Positions 24,211 to 32,701 of a stretch of 41,702 nucleotides of DNA are shown here, piece after piece. Origin of the DNA: Lachnospiraceae bacterium (GTDB lineage Bacteria > Bacillota > Clostridia > Lachnospirales > Lachnospiraceae); contig JAILDL010000115.1 of the NCBI GenBank assembly GCA_024689465.1, positions 1-41,702 on the forward strand, written 5' to 3'. Numbering within the stretch: the first letter of the stretch is position 1; every line of letters begins with the position of its first letter. A model generated the notes under the pieces. It was not told where the DNA came from and searched no databases. It was given only the letters and a program-made list of their open reading frames with translations. The translations under genes and the position numbers were made by a program.

Positions 24211-25320
24211 TCACGCGCTTTCTACGCAATCATACAGCAACTTGAGGATTTCTGCTTTTTCATATCCCTTTCCGATGAAAACCACCTGATTGCAACGATC
24301 CCCGTAGACCTCGTCCCAGTCTTCCCTGATATCCGGAAAGTCTGCTTCCAGCTTATCCAGTTCTTCCTCCGGCCAGGCCGATACCCATTCGGAAAGTTCC
24401 GTGATGGAGGCATTTCGCCCCGCCTGCTCAAAGAGCTGCACATGGTTCCAGTCATCCGCAAACCAGATATAGCCTTTGGTCCGGATCAGCACCTCCGGAT
24501 ATTCCTCGATCAGTCGATTAAATGCTTCCCGGTTAAAGGGCCTCTTTTCTTCAAATACAAAGGAGGAAATACCATACTCATCCACGCAGGCCTTTACATC
24601 CTCGTGCTCGCAGTTATTTAACGCTCTCTGAACGGCGCTGTAGGCTTCTACCTCTTCAAAGTCAAATTCTTCTCGATCCAGAAGCACCTCCAGATCCACC
24701 TGTCCGTTTACGCACTCGATCATCTCCGCTTCCTGCTGAAGCGCGCGAAGTCCTGTTTTGACCTCCTCTAACTGCTCTCTCGAGAGCAGATCGGTCTTAT
24801 TGAGGATCATGACATTGCAGAATTCGATCTGGTCCATGATCAGGTTGATCACATCTCCGTCCTCTGCGTCCTCATCGGACGTAAGATTGTACAGAAACTC
24901 CCGATAGATCCGGTCCACATCCACCACGGAAACCACACTTTTCAGGTAAACCCTGGTCTGATCATTCATTTCTTCATAGTTCAGGAATGCCCCCGCAATG
25001 GATGACGGCTCGCTGATCCCGGACGCTTCCACAAAGATCGCCTCAATACTCTTATCCGCAGACAGCCGCTCGATCTGGTCCATGAACTCATCCCGGAGGG
25101 TGCAGCAGATACAGCCGTTTTGCATTTCCACCATTTCAACCTGCGCCACCTTATTGCCGGTCGTACTCAGCAGCGATGCATCAATGTTGATACTTCCCAT
25201 ATCATTGACGATCAAAGCGACCTTACGCTTTTCCTGCTTCAAAATATGCTGCATTAATGTGGTTTTTCCGGAACCAAGATATCCGGTTATGATAACGATC
25301 GGTACCTCTTTTGTGGACAT
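24211..25320 (-). CDS. COG0523/CobW-family GTPase, probable zinc chaperone (ZagA/YciC-like)
   Basis: The 369-residue protein starts at ATG 25320, with GAGGAG seven bases upstream. It has the P-loop GYLGSGKT (13-20), the metal-binding CICC (70-73) in NGCICCTL, switch segment FVEASGISEP, guanine-specificity NKTD and a C-terminal CobW domain with YIWFADDW. These G3E GTPases deliver metal ions, here probably zinc, to client enzymes in the cytoplasm. Adjacent Fur-family regulator and a 7-1-7 palindrome at its promoter support control by zinc shortage. The metal itself is inferred; nickel or cobalt roles are less likely without hydrogenase, urease or cobalamin genes. Confidence 0.9.
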   Translation of the reverse strand: MSTKEVPIVIITGYLGSGKTTLMQHILKQEKRKVALIVNDMGSINIDASLLSTTGNKVAQVEMVEMQNGCICCTLRDEFMDQIERLSADKSIEAIFVEASGISEPSSIAGAFLNYEEMNDQTRVYLKSVVSVVDVDRIYREFLYNLTSDEDAEDGDVINLIMDQIEFCNVMILNKTDLLSREQLEEVKTGLRALQQEAEMIECVNGQVDLEVLLDREEFDFEEVEAYSAVQRALNNCEHEDVKACVDEYGISSFVFEEKRPFNREAFNRLIEEYPEVLIRTKGYIWFADDWNHVQLFEQAGRNASITELSEWVSAWPEEELDKLEADFPDIREDWDEVYGDRCNQVVFIGKGYEKAEILKLLYDCVESA

Positions 25321-25348
25321 ATTAAATCTCCTCATACAAAAACAGAAT

Positions 25349-25363
25349 TGCAACTCAGTTGCA
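25349..25363 (-). promoter_or_regulatory. Fur/Zur-type 7-1-7 box
   Basis: TGCAACT-C-AGTTGCA is a perfect 7-1-7 inverted repeat directly after the -10 box, covering the likely transcription start. A weaker copy (about 25370-25385) lies between -10 and -35. The arrangement suits repression by the neighbouring Fur-family protein. Confidence 0.7.
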
Positions 25364-25364
25364 T

Positions 25365-25393
25365 ATTATAGGCAACGAGTGCAATCCTGTCAA
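25365..25393 (-). promoter_or_regulatory. Consensus promoter of the COG0523 gene
   Basis: Perfect TTGACA (25388-25393) and perfect TATAAT (25365-25370) with 17 bp between on the minus strand. Confidence 0.9.
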
Positions 25394-25448
25394 TAGAATC
25401 TGCATCAGATTTGCAAATTTGTGAATCTGTAAATTCAGCTATAAAGCA

Positions 25449-25865
25449 TTATTTCTTTTTCTTCCTGCTGCATTGTCTGCAGGTCCCGAGAATGATCGTC
25501 TGCGCCGGATCAATGGAAAGGCCGTACTCTGTCAGCACTTTCGCCCCAAAGGCGCCGACAAATGGCTTGTCTAAATGAAAGATCCTTCCGCAAACACTGC
25601 ACTGGGCATGCATGTGTTCATCGCAGTGTTCATACTCCGCAGAATACTGATAATACCAGGAATCCTGATTGGGCTCTTTATACCGCAGAAGTTCCCCTGC
25701 TTCACAAAGGCGGTCCAGATTTCGGTAAACGGTGGTCCGATTGATCCCCTCATCCTGAACGCGGACTGCTTCATAGATCTCACGGGCCGTAAAACGCTGC
25801 TCTGTATGTTCTTTCAGGAAACCTAAGATCACTTCTCTGGCTTTTGTCTTGTACGCGCTCTTCAT
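25449..25865 (-). CDS. Fur-family metal regulator, probably zinc-responsive (Zur-like)
   Basis: The 138-residue repressor has the winged-helix part (TAREIYEAV, then INRTTVYRNLDRLCEAGEL as recognition region) and a dimer domain with CSVC (89-92) and CRQC (129-132), the four-cysteine structural zinc site. HCDEHMH (80-86) supplies further metal ligands. ATG at 25865 is chosen (AAAGGA seven bases upstream); it gives the usual family length. Pairing with the zinc-type COG0523 gene and its 7-1-7 box suggests Zur rather than Fur or PerR, but sequence alone does not settle the metal. Confidence 0.88.
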   Translation of the reverse strand: MKSAYKTKAREVILGFLKEHTEQRFTAREIYEAVRVQDEGINRTTVYRNLDRLCEAGELLRYKEPNQDSWYYQYSAEYEHCDEHMHAQCSVCGRIFHLDKPFVGAFGAKVLTEYGLSIDPAQTIILGTCRQCSRKKKK

Positions 25866-25926
25866 TCCCAATTCCTTTCCGTACCGCTCTATGATGCAGT
25901 GGATGCTGCTCAACTCATTTTACAAT

Positions 25927-25957
25927 GAAAAAGGACCTGTGACGAGTCACAGGTCCT
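25927..25957 (-). terminator. Terminator of the OPRT-like gene
   Basis: A 12-bp perfect stem (25932-25943 with 25946-25957) with a tight loop is followed by five T on the minus strand. Confidence 0.88.
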
Positions 25958-26029
25958 CCAAGACACAAAAATAACTACCCTAGCCTGAGAAACTTTGAGC
26001 GGTTATTTTATACCACTTAAGGTGTTCGA

Positions 26030-26671
26030 TCAGTTGATCTCCGAATATCCGTAACCATTACAGAATGCATCGATCTTCTTATTCATCCGGCAAAGTTCGC
26101 ATTCATCCGGCAGATAAGAACGATAATCCGGCAGATCCGCGGGTGAGAACAGAGCGTGCACAGGATAGCCTGCCACTTTGCTGGCTGCTGAGAAGATGGC
26201 TACCAGTGCGGAGATCTTGCCGCCGTAATAGGTCAATCCACTGACTGCTCTTGCGCCTGCGATACCTGTTGTGATACTGGGCATCAACACCAGCAGGTGT
26301 TTATCCTGGATCATGGGGCGCATGTTATCACGGAAGATCATCTGCCCGCCGTGATTGTACTCCGGCTTTACCACATACAGCGTCTTGTGCGCATTCATGG
26401 ATACGATACCGGCCTTTGTCAGTTCATCTGCCAGATACGCACCGATAACGGAGGTACCTTCCATACAGACGATGGTGTCCACGATCGTGGATGAAATGAT
26501 ATCCTCGCTGAGGGCGGCAGCTACTGCTTTCGCCTCATTCATACGGGATTTCATGGTGGTCATGTCGATGTAATAATTCACATGGGAGTTGGGAGTCACA
26601 AAATGACCTGCAATTACCTTCAGATTTACATCCAGGGATCTCTTTGATTGGATCTTGACATAGTTCTCCAT
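26030..26671 (-). CDS. Phosphoribosyltransferase family protein, orotate-PRT-like
   Basis: The 213-residue protein resembles a group annotated as orotate phosphoribosyltransferase-like in Clostridia: HFVTPNSHVNYYIDMTTMKSR at 23-43, IVCMEGTSVIGAYLADEL, and LLVLMPSITTGIAGARAV in place of the classical acidic PRPP loop. The changed loop (MPSITTG, no double Asp) means true orotate activity is doubtful. A C-terminal CELCRMNKKIDAFCNGYG holds three cysteines, which could bind a metal. GGAGG before ATG 26671 is strong. It stands alone between a promoter and a terminator. Confidence 0.75.
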   Translation of the reverse strand: MENYVKIQSKRSLDVNLKVIAGHFVTPNSHVNYYIDMTTMKSRMNEAKAVAAALSEDIISSTIVDTIVCMEGTSVIGAYLADELTKAGIVSMNAHKTLYVVKPEYNHGGQMIFRDNMRPMIQDKHLLVLMPSITTGIAGARAVSGLTYYGGKISALVAIFSAASKVAGYPVHALFSPADLPDYRSYLPDECELCRMNKKIDAFCNGYGYSEIN

Positions 26672-26715
26672 AGTTGCCTCCTTCTCGATTGTATTAGTAA
26701 TTCCCCCGAATACTG

Positions 26716-26743
26716 GTTATATTTTACCACCATATGCTGACAA
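26716..26743 (-). promoter_or_regulatory. Promoter of the OPRT-like gene
   Basis: TTGTCA (26738-26743) and TATAAC (26716-26721) are 16 bp apart on the minus strand. Confidence 0.6.
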
Positions 26744-26802
26744 TTGCTACAAAATACAGAAAATTTAAGGCAATCTTCCGGAACTTTTTCCTTTTATTTC
26801 GT

Positions 26803-27459
26803 CTATCTGCTTCTTTTTTCTATTTTCTTGGCCATATCCTTCCTTTTTTGTGTTCCTAACTTAGCAGGAGTCTTGGCCGGTTTCTTTGCATTAACTGCTT
26901 TCTTCGCCACAGAATACCCGAATTTCCCCAGTTTCTCTCCCAGTTCAAAGTACTCTCCATGGGAATAAGCCACCAGATCCGCTTTGCGAAGATCCAGTCG
27001 CTGTTTCTCATCCAGAAATGCTTCATCCACGTCCACGCAGACCACTTCTGCCAGGAACAGATCATGGCTCCCAAGGGGAATGATCTGCTTTACCTTGCAT
27101 TCAATGTTGACGGGGCTTTCTGCAATGCCGGGGCATGCCACCTTTTCCATGGTCATAGGAGTCAGGTGCATCTCCCGGAACTTATCGTAGTCCTTTCCGC
27201 TGCGTACGCCGCACCAGTCACAGGCTCTAGTCAGCTTCTTATCCACCAGGTTTACCACAAACTCTCCGCTTTCCTTCAGAATATGATGGGAATAGCGGTC
27301 CGGCCGCACGGATATGGACAGCATGGCCGGGGAGGAGCACACATTTCCTGCCCAGGCAACGGTAATGATATTCGGTTTTTCACCTTCCAGGGCACAGCTG
27401 ACCATCACCGCAGGGATGGGATACAGCATGTTGCCGGGTTTCCAGGATTGTTTCGCCAT
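26803..27459 (-). CDS. Flavin reductase family protein (FMN-binding split barrel)
   Basis: The 218 residues follow the flavin reductase-like pattern: GNMLYPIPAVMVSCALEGEKPNIITVAW at the N-terminus, SVRPDRYSHHILKESGEFVVNL, then LAEVVCVDVDE. Relatives bind FMN and reduce flavins or act as small flavoproteins; the substrate is unknown. An extra Lys/Arg-rich tail (about 185-218, KKAVNAKKPAKTPAKLG) is unusual and might bind nucleic acid or acidic partners. AGAGGA precedes ATG. It starts 9 bases after the sugar kinase stop and is read on the same transcript. Confidence 0.88.
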   Translation of the reverse strand: MAKQSWKPGNMLYPIPAVMVSCALEGEKPNIITVAWAGNVCSSPAMLSISVRPDRYSHHILKESGEFVVNLVDKKLTRACDWCGVRSGKDYDKFREMHLTPMTMEKVACPGIAESPVNIECKVKQIIPLGSHDLFLAEVVCVDVDEAFLDEKQRLDLRKADLVAYSHGEYFELGEKLGKFGYSVAKKAVNAKKPAKTPAKLGTQKRKDMAKKIEKRSR

Positions 27460-27468
27460 ATTATCCTC

Positions 27469-28434
27469 TTACTGCAGGAACTGCTCCACCTCTTCCCTTG
27501 TGGGGTAAGAAGCGATGGCTCCTGCTTTCTGCACGCTGATGCCGCAAAAGGCATTGGAAAAAGCAAGGGCCTTTTCCAGCTGTTCTTTCGAAACCTGCTG
27601 GAGATTTGCTCCATCCAGTCCCATACCGGAAAGCTGATACAAAAATGCGCCGATAAAGCCATCTCCTGCACCGGTCGTATCCACCGCCTGCACCTTCTTA
27701 GAGGGAGCGGCTGCCTGTGCCTCCTTTGTATAGGCTCTGGCGCCCTTGGAGCCTTCGGTGTAGACCACCAGCTTTACGCCGGAAGCAAACAGTTCGAGCA
27801 GTGCCTCTTCGATCTGCGTTTTGCCGGTAATAAATTCCAGCTCCTCATCGGATAGCTTCAGGATATCCGCCGTTGGGATAAACTCCAGCACGGCTTTTTT
27901 CAGAGCCTCCCTGCTGCTCCATAGATTAAAACGCAGGTTGGGGTCAAAGCTGATGAGAAGGCCCTGACGCTTTGCCATCTCTATGGCTTTTTTATGGGCT
28001 TCCTTCATAGGGAAATCTCCCAGAGATACAGAGCAGAAATGCAGGGCATAGCCGTCTTTAAACCAGTCTTCCTGTAAGAGTGCGGGATCATAAAGCATGT
28101 CCGCACCGGGATTGCGGAAGAAGGAAAATTCCCGGTTTCCGTCCTCTTTCAGAGCCACAAAGGCAAGAGAGGTATTGGCTTTTTCCGTCCGCTCAATGTA
28201 CTGCGTCTCAATGCCGAATTCCTTATATTCTTCCACGATCTTATCGCCGAAGGGATCCTTTCCAAGCTGGGAGATCATGGCTGCATCCCCTCCCAGACGG
28301 ACAAAAGCGCCGCACACATTTCCGGGAGCTCCGCCCACCTTAGGGGCAAAGCTTCCCACCTGGCTGATTCCCTTTCCCGCTTCTCCGGGAATAAAATCGA
28401 TGAGTACTTCTCCGATCGCAAATAACTTCTTCAT
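27469..28434 (-). CDS. PfkB-family sugar kinase, fructokinase-like
   Basis: The 321-residue kinase begins MKKLFAIGEVLIDFIPGE, with GGAPGN near residue 40 (sugar contact) and the catalytic anion-hole motif DTTGAGDGFIGAFL near 250 (Asp base). The order and LGGDAAMISQLGKDPFGD fit fructokinase/ribokinase-like enzymes that phosphorylate hexoses with ATP. ATG at 28434 has GGAGG ten bases upstream; upstream in-frame starts lack a site. Fructose is the likely substrate by resemblance; other sugars are possible. It is co-transcribed with the flavin reductase. Confidence 0.9.
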   Translation of the reverse strand: MKKLFAIGEVLIDFIPGEAGKGISQVGSFAPKVGGAPGNVCGAFVRLGGDAAMISQLGKDPFGDKIVEEYKEFGIETQYIERTEKANTSLAFVALKEDGNREFSFFRNPGADMLYDPALLQEDWFKDGYALHFCSVSLGDFPMKEAHKKAIEMAKRQGLLISFDPNLRFNLWSSREALKKAVLEFIPTADILKLSDEELEFITGKTQIEEALLELFASGVKLVVYTEGSKGARAYTKEAQAAAPSKKVQAVDTTGAGDGFIGAFLYQLSGMGLDGANLQQVSKEQLEKALAFSNAFCGISVQKAGAIASYPTREEVEQFLQ

Positions 28435-28540
28435 GTCTGTCTTTCCTCCGCTCGCTTGTTGCATGTATCTGCTCAATAATCTCTGTTATTATCTTCCCAG
28501 CAGGATGTCTGCATTTCTCTTCCCTGCTGAGTGTCTGTAT

Positions 28541-29446
28541 TTATCGTCCAAGCATGGTATCAATGGCTTCGAACAGCGCTTCCTGGCTGGGCAGTGTTCC
28601 CTCATGGTACCCAAGAAGATACCCTTCCCCATCGATGAAATAGGTCTGGGGGATGGCGCTGACGCCGTAGGTATAGGCTCCGTCGTAGTCCACATCAAAC
28701 CCCAGAGGGAAGGTATAGCCGTTATCCGTTGCAAAGGCAGTGGCACTTTCCACTGTATCTCTGCCGCCATCGGTCAGATTTACGATCAGGAAGTTCACGT
28801 CGCTTCCGTAGGTATCATAAGCTGCCTGTAAGTACGGCATCTCCATCCGGCAAGGACCGCACCAGGTAGCCCAGAAATTCAGGATCACCGGTTTTCCTCG
28901 ATAATCGGACAAGTTCACCATATTGCCGGATGCATCCTGAAAGGAAAAATCCGGGGCTGCAAAACGCTCCTCCTGCGCTGTGCTTCCGGTTGTATCAGCG
29001 GAAGTCTGCGTTGCAGGATCGGATCCTTCCTGGGTGGTTGCAGCACTCTGGTCAGAGTCTGCTGTATATTTATCCGATAACTTGCTGCCACCTTCCGGCA
29101 TACTGCCGGCCGTTCCGGTTTCATCCGTTTCTCCGGTCAGCAGCCGCTTGGCTTCCATTTCGGGATTAATGGTGAGGTCTTCCTTCTTGTTGGATGTATC
29201 CTCTGCGGTAGCTGCTGTTGCCTCTCCCGCAGCTGTGGAACCATTCTGTGCATCTGCAGGAGTGTTCGTTTCGGATGCACCGGGCTCTCCGGCATCCGCC
29301 GAAGGATCTCCCGTGGTATTCGCAGTAAGTGTGATGCCTTCTTCCTGCAGATAACGATCCGACAATACACGATAGCCAAGTGTTGCCAGGCCCAGGACTG
29401 CGACCAGCGCAACCACGGAAAGGATTATCTTTAAGCCATTTTTCAT
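28541..29446 (-). CDS. Membrane-anchored thioredoxin-like protein (TlpA/ResA type)
   Basis: The 301-residue protein has an N-terminal anchor helix (about 5-27), a long low-complexity Ala/Thr/Glu linker to about 160 and a TlpA/AhpC-type domain with FWATWCGPCRMEMPYL (redox Cys 196 and 199) and the cis-Pro loop AIPQTYFID. It works outside the membrane, probably reducing disulfides or maturing cytochromes/secreted proteins with electrons passed by CcdA. The start overlaps the ccdA stop by four bases (29443-29446), so the two form an electron-transfer pair. Confidence 0.92.
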   Translation of the reverse strand: MKNGLKIILSVVALVAVLGLATLGYRVLSDRYLQEEGITLTANTTGDPSADAGEPGASETNTPADAQNGSTAAGEATAATAEDTSNKKEDLTINPEMEAKRLLTGETDETGTAGSMPEGGSKLSDKYTADSDQSAATTQEGSDPATQTSADTTGSTAQEERFAAPDFSFQDASGNMVNLSDYRGKPVILNFWATWCGPCRMEMPYLQAAYDTYGSDVNFLIVNLTDGGRDTVESATAFATDNGYTFPLGFDVDYDGAYTYGVSAIPQTYFIDGEGYLLGYHEGTLPSQEALFEAIDTMLGR

Positions 29447-30102
29447 ACCAAAACTCCTATCAGCTTATTCATCCATCCAAGGGCCATACAGATGCCCACC
29501 AGGATGAGGAACAGTCCGCAGATCAGATTGATCACCTTATAATGCTGCTTGATAAAGGTAAACGCCCCTTTTAAGCGGTCGATCAAAAGCGCGGATAAGA
29601 GAAAGGGGATACCAAGTCCCAGGGAATAGATGAGCAGCAGCATGCCGCCTTTTACCGCTCCACCACGGCTTCCTGCCAGCATCAGGGCTGATCCTAAAAA
29701 AGCACCTACACAAGGGGTCAGGCTCACCGAATAGACCATTCCGAATAACATAGCGGAAAGCAGACCGTCTACCCGGTGTTCCCCCTGCACGCCTTTTAAG
29801 AAGGGCAGATGAAATACCTCCAGATAAGACAGTCCGAAAAAGATCACCAGCAGGCCGCAGACGATATCCACGATCCTCTGGTGGCGGGTAAGTGCCATGC
29901 CGATACTACCCGCAAACACCCCAAGGGCGCAAAAAACAACGGTAAATCCAAGGACAAAAAACAGTGCCCGAAGCATCGTCCCCGTTTTCTTCTTCCCCTC
30001 TCCCTCTCCGGCAAAATAGCTGATATACAGAGGGATCATAGGAAGCATACAAGGGGAAATGAAGGAGATGATCCCCTCTAAAAATGTGATCACATATTCC
30101 AT
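29443..30102 (-). CDS. ccdA: CcdA-type thiol-disulfide electron transporter
   Basis: The 219-residue membrane protein has six hydrophobic helices and the CcdA/DsbD-beta motifs SFISPCMLPMIPLYISY and SVSLTPCVGAFLGSAL, which contain the two redox cysteines in transmembrane helices. It carries reducing power from cytoplasmic thioredoxin to the extracytoplasmic TlpA-like partner encoded next. Size is that of the six-TM CcdA form. No cytochrome c genes lie nearby, so the role may be general thiol reduction. Confidence 0.92.
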   Translation of the reverse strand: MEYVITFLEGIISFISPCMLPMIPLYISYFAGEGEGKKKTGTMLRALFFVLGFTVVFCALGVFAGSIGMALTRHQRIVDIVCGLLVIFFGLSYLEVFHLPFLKGVQGEHRVDGLLSAMLFGMVYSVSLTPCVGAFLGSALMLAGSRGGAVKGGMLLLIYSLGLGIPFLLSALLIDRLKGAFTFIKQHYKVINLICGLFLILVGICMALGWMNKLIGVLV

Positions 30103-30186
30103 ATAACCGTTACAATCTTTCCAAATTCACTTTTGACAAAACGAAACCATTCAGGAAGACATGGGTATTACATAAACTTCTGCCTG

Positions 30187-30534
30187 TTATACAAACTTCT
30201 GGATGGCATCCATAAACTCGTTCAGAGCCGTATCATCACCGTCTTCCACCGCATGAATGATGCAATGGGACAGATGATCGTTGATGATCTCCTTGCCCAG
30301 GCCGTTTAAGGCAGACTTGCTGGCAGAAAGCTGCAGCAGCACATCGGCGCAGTCTTCATCGTCCTCCAGCATCTGCTTTACCTTTTGCAGATGGCCGATG
30401 ATCCGGGCAAGGCGATTGATCTGACGCTTCTTTTCTTTCGGATCATGGCAATGTTCGTGGCTAAAGCTCTCATGTAAATGCTCGTGGCTTTCAATGAGTT
30501 CCCGGTCCAGAGCCTTGTTCAGTTCATATTTCAT
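30187..30534 (-). CDS. CsoR/RcnR-family metal repressor with His-rich N-terminus
   Basis: The 115-residue helical repressor keeps the copper-type ligand set at correct spacing: Cys 62, His 87 and Cys 91 (C-x24-H-x3-C). An added segment at 17-30 (HEHLHESFSHEHCH) has six His and one Cys and may bind further metal. These repressors leave DNA when they bind Cu(I) or, in relatives, Ni/Co or persulfide. ATG at 30534 is chosen (GAGG six bases upstream); ATG 30546 would overlap that site. It lies just before the ccdA-tlpA pair and is divergent from the SDR gene. Confidence 0.88.
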   Translation of the reverse strand: MKYELNKALDRELIESHEHLHESFSHEHCHDPKEKKRQINRLARIIGHLQKVKQMLEDDEDCADVLLQLSASKSALNGLGKEIINDHLSHCIIHAVEDGDDTALNEFMDAIQKFV

Positions 30535-30546
30535 GGTATACCTCAT

Positions 30547-30729
30547 TCATGCAAAAACAATAGACGAATTCTTTTGAATTTTACCATAAAATTATAGTTC
30601 CTAAAACCAGCGCAAATTTCCAGCAAAATTGATAGATTGTTTGAATTATAAGTCAAATTGATTTATCATAATAATTAGTTCGTAAATTATAGAACTACAT
30701 CATGTATCAACAGAAAGGAGTTTCATCAA
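30547..30729. promoter_or_regulatory. AT-rich divergent promoter region between the CsoR-type and SDR genes
   Basis: The stretch is very AT-rich and holds TAGTTC (30676-30681) opposite GAACTA (30692-30697), a 6-10-6 inverted repeat, and a further TATAGTTC near 30593. These are candidate operator sites. I could not fix a single -35/-10 pair with confidence. Confidence 0.35.
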
Positions 30730-31473
30730 ATGGGTAAGTTAGACGGAAAGATCGCGATCGTAACAGGGGCTACCTCCGGTATGGGCCGGGCTACCGCTAT
30801 TCTCTTTGCAAGAGAAGGCGCTAAGGTTATGGTTTGTGGTCGAAACAAGGAAAGAGCCGAAGAAGTCGTAAACCAGATCAAGGGTGAAGGCCTCCAGGCA
30901 GATTACGTACTGGTTGACGCAGCAAAGCCGGAAGACGGCAAGCTGATCGTTGACAAGACCTTAGAAGTATTCGGTGAGCCGGATATCCTGGTGAACAACG
31001 CAGGTATGCTCAGCATGTCTACTTTGATGGATGTTTCCCTGGAAGAATGGGAAAAAGTATTTAACGTAAATGTAACCTCTGCTCTCAAGCTCACACAGCT
31101 GTGCGCTCCCTACATGAAGAAAAAGGGCAAGGGCGTTATCGTAAACGTTGCTTCCGTAGCATCCTTTGCAGCACACCACGGTTTTGCAGCCTACATTTCC
31201 TCCAAGCATGGCTTTGCCGGTCTTTCCAAGTCCATGGCATGGGAACTGGGTCCTGAGATCCGTGTCAATGCCATCGCTCCCGGTCTGGTACATACCGCAA
31301 TGGTTGATTCCATCGGTGGTCTGGGCGTTCTCCAGGGCATGATCGACAACTGCCCCGTTAAGCGTGCAGGTCAGCCGGAAGATATCGCCAATGTGGCATT
31401 GTTCCTTGCATCCGATGACTCCTCCTTTATTGATGGTCAGGTGATCAAGGTTGACGGCGGTTTCGAGTGCTGA
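30730..31473 (+). CDS. Short-chain dehydrogenase/reductase
   Basis: The 247 residues show the classical [11 protein letters not shown] (cofactor glycine loop, 13-20), NNAG near 90, catalytic Ser in VASVASFAA, Tyr and Lys in YISSK, and [10 protein letters not shown] after it. CGRNKERAE after beta-2 suggests NADP(H) preference through the Arg. Substrate unknown; related proteins act on 3-oxoacyl, sugar alcohol or steroid-like substrates, including gut bile-acid hydroxysteroid dehydrogenases. AAAGGAG before ATG. This is the only complete plus-strand gene in the right half and is closed by its own terminator. Confidence 0.92.
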   Translation: MGKLDGKIAIVTGATSGMGRATAILFAREGAKVMVCGRNKERAEEVVNQIKGEGLQADYVLVDAAKPEDGKLIVDKTLEVFGEPDILVNNAGMLSMSTLMDVSLEEWEKVFNVNVTSALKLTQLCAPYMKKKGKGVIVNVASVASFAAHHGFAAYISSKHGFAGLSKSMAWELGPEIRVNAIAPGLVHTAMVDSIGGLGVLQGMIDNCPVKRAGQPEDIANVALFLASDDSSFIDGQVIKVDGGFEC

Positions 31474-31537
31474 TGACCGTCTCGGGAACGTTTTCTGTTT
31501 CCGGGGCCTGAAAGCCAACCACTATCATTCATAAATC

Positions 31538-31570
31538 AAGGGCGTCTCATACGAGGCGCCCTTTCTTCTT
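31538..31570 (+). terminator. Terminator of the SDR gene
   Basis: An 11-bp stem with one G-U pair (31538-31548 with 31553-31563) and ATAC loop is followed by TCTTCTTGTTC. Confidence 0.7.
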
Positions 31571-31615
31571 GTTCAAATATTATGCCTACAAACCCATCTA
31601 AAGCTTTCCAGGCAT

Positions 31616-32587
31616 TTATTCCCGTTCAAATTCGTATTCCAGTCCCATCTGCTGTCTGCAATCGTCCAGGATGTGCATGATGGTGCGGGTATCGGTATGG
31701 GTGACGAAGCGGCTCTCGGTGCGTCCTTCCCGGATCTCCTCGGCCACCCTGTCAAACTCATTGACATAGCTTCCGTCTGCGGTGATCTCCTTCTTCTGAC
31801 CGGATGCGTCGGTAAATTCCGCATGGTTCGCATAGTGGAGCTCATTTACAAAGATGCTGGCCTTATCTCCCTCCAGCTTCATGTTGGTGGTCACACCTTC
31901 ATCGTTTATGGAAACAAGGGCCTTGTAGTTTCGGCCGTCTTTGTAGGTGAAAGTGATCTCTTCGGACCAGTCGATGCCATCCTTTACCGTGCCAAGACAG
32001 ACGACTTCGTCCGGCTTCCCAAACAGCTTATACAGGTAATAGGTGGCATATACGCCCATGTCCAGAACCGCGCCGCCTGCTGCGGCAGGATCGGTTACCC
32101 GCTTTGCATAGTGCTGCGCATTGGTGCGGCAATCCACCAGGCAGTTCTTTACAGTGCCGAACTCTCCGTCCTGTACCCATTTACGCACCTGATTGCCGAT
32201 GGGAGAAAACCAGGTCCACATGGCTTCCGCAATATAGATCTTCTTCTCCTCTGCCAGGGAGAGTACTTCTTCTGCCTGCGCGGCATTTACCGTAAAGGAC
32301 TTCTCGCAGAGAACCGGTTTCCCGCATTTTAAGGCCAGCATGGCATACTCATAGTGGCTTCTGTGGGGTGTTACGATGTAGACTCCGTCCACGCCTTCGG
32401 CGCAGATCGCTTCTTTTGCTGTCTCATAGGCTTTTGCTCCATAGTGGGATGCGAAATCCTTGCCGGCTTCGTAGCGTCTGGTATAGCAGCTTACGATCTT
32501 GTGCCGTCCGGTGGGCACGATCTGTTTTGCCACTACGTCTGCTAACGTGCCACAGCCAATGAAACACCATCCAAATTCCTGTTGCAT
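31616..32587 (-). CDS. Gfo/Idh/MocA-family oxidoreductase (1)
   Basis: The 323-residue protein has the Rossmann start FIGCGTLADVVA, CEKSF as the EKP-like motif (Lys kept, Pro replaced by Ser) and a catalytic-region GGAVLDMGVYATYY. The family oxidises or epimerises sugars with NAD(P). Of the four dehydrogenases here it is the most distant in gene order: 114 bases separate it from the next, with its own AGGAGG-type site (GGGAGG) and probably its own promoter. It most resembles the dimeric dihydrodiol/xylose dehydrogenase branch. Confidence 0.9.
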   Translation of the reverse strand: MQQEFGWCFIGCGTLADVVAKQIVPTGRHKIVSCYTRRYEAGKDFASHYGAKAYETAKEAICAEGVDGVYIVTPHRSHYEYAMLALKCGKPVLCEKSFTVNAAQAEEVLSLAEEKKIYIAEAMWTWFSPIGNQVRKWVQDGEFGTVKNCLVDCRTNAQHYAKRVTDPAAAGGAVLDMGVYATYYLYKLFGKPDEVVCLGTVKDGIDWSEEITFTYKDGRNYKALVSINDEGVTTNMKLEGDKASIFVNELHYANHAEFTDASGQKKEITADGSYVNEFDRVAEEIREGRTESRFVTHTDTRTIMHILDDCRQQMGLEYEFERE

Positions 32588-32701
32588 GTTACCTCCCGTT
32601 TCCTTACGCCCATAGGCGCGTATTTATATACCTTCTACTTAAAACTTTATACAGAAACGGGCATAAATACAACCAAAAATACCGTTAAAGAATTATCGTT
32701 C

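Noticed and set aside
28497-28530. CAGCAGG/CCTGCTG hairpin as a terminator behind the TlpA-like gene.
   Set aside because: Seven-base arms, long loop and no T-tract on the minus strand.
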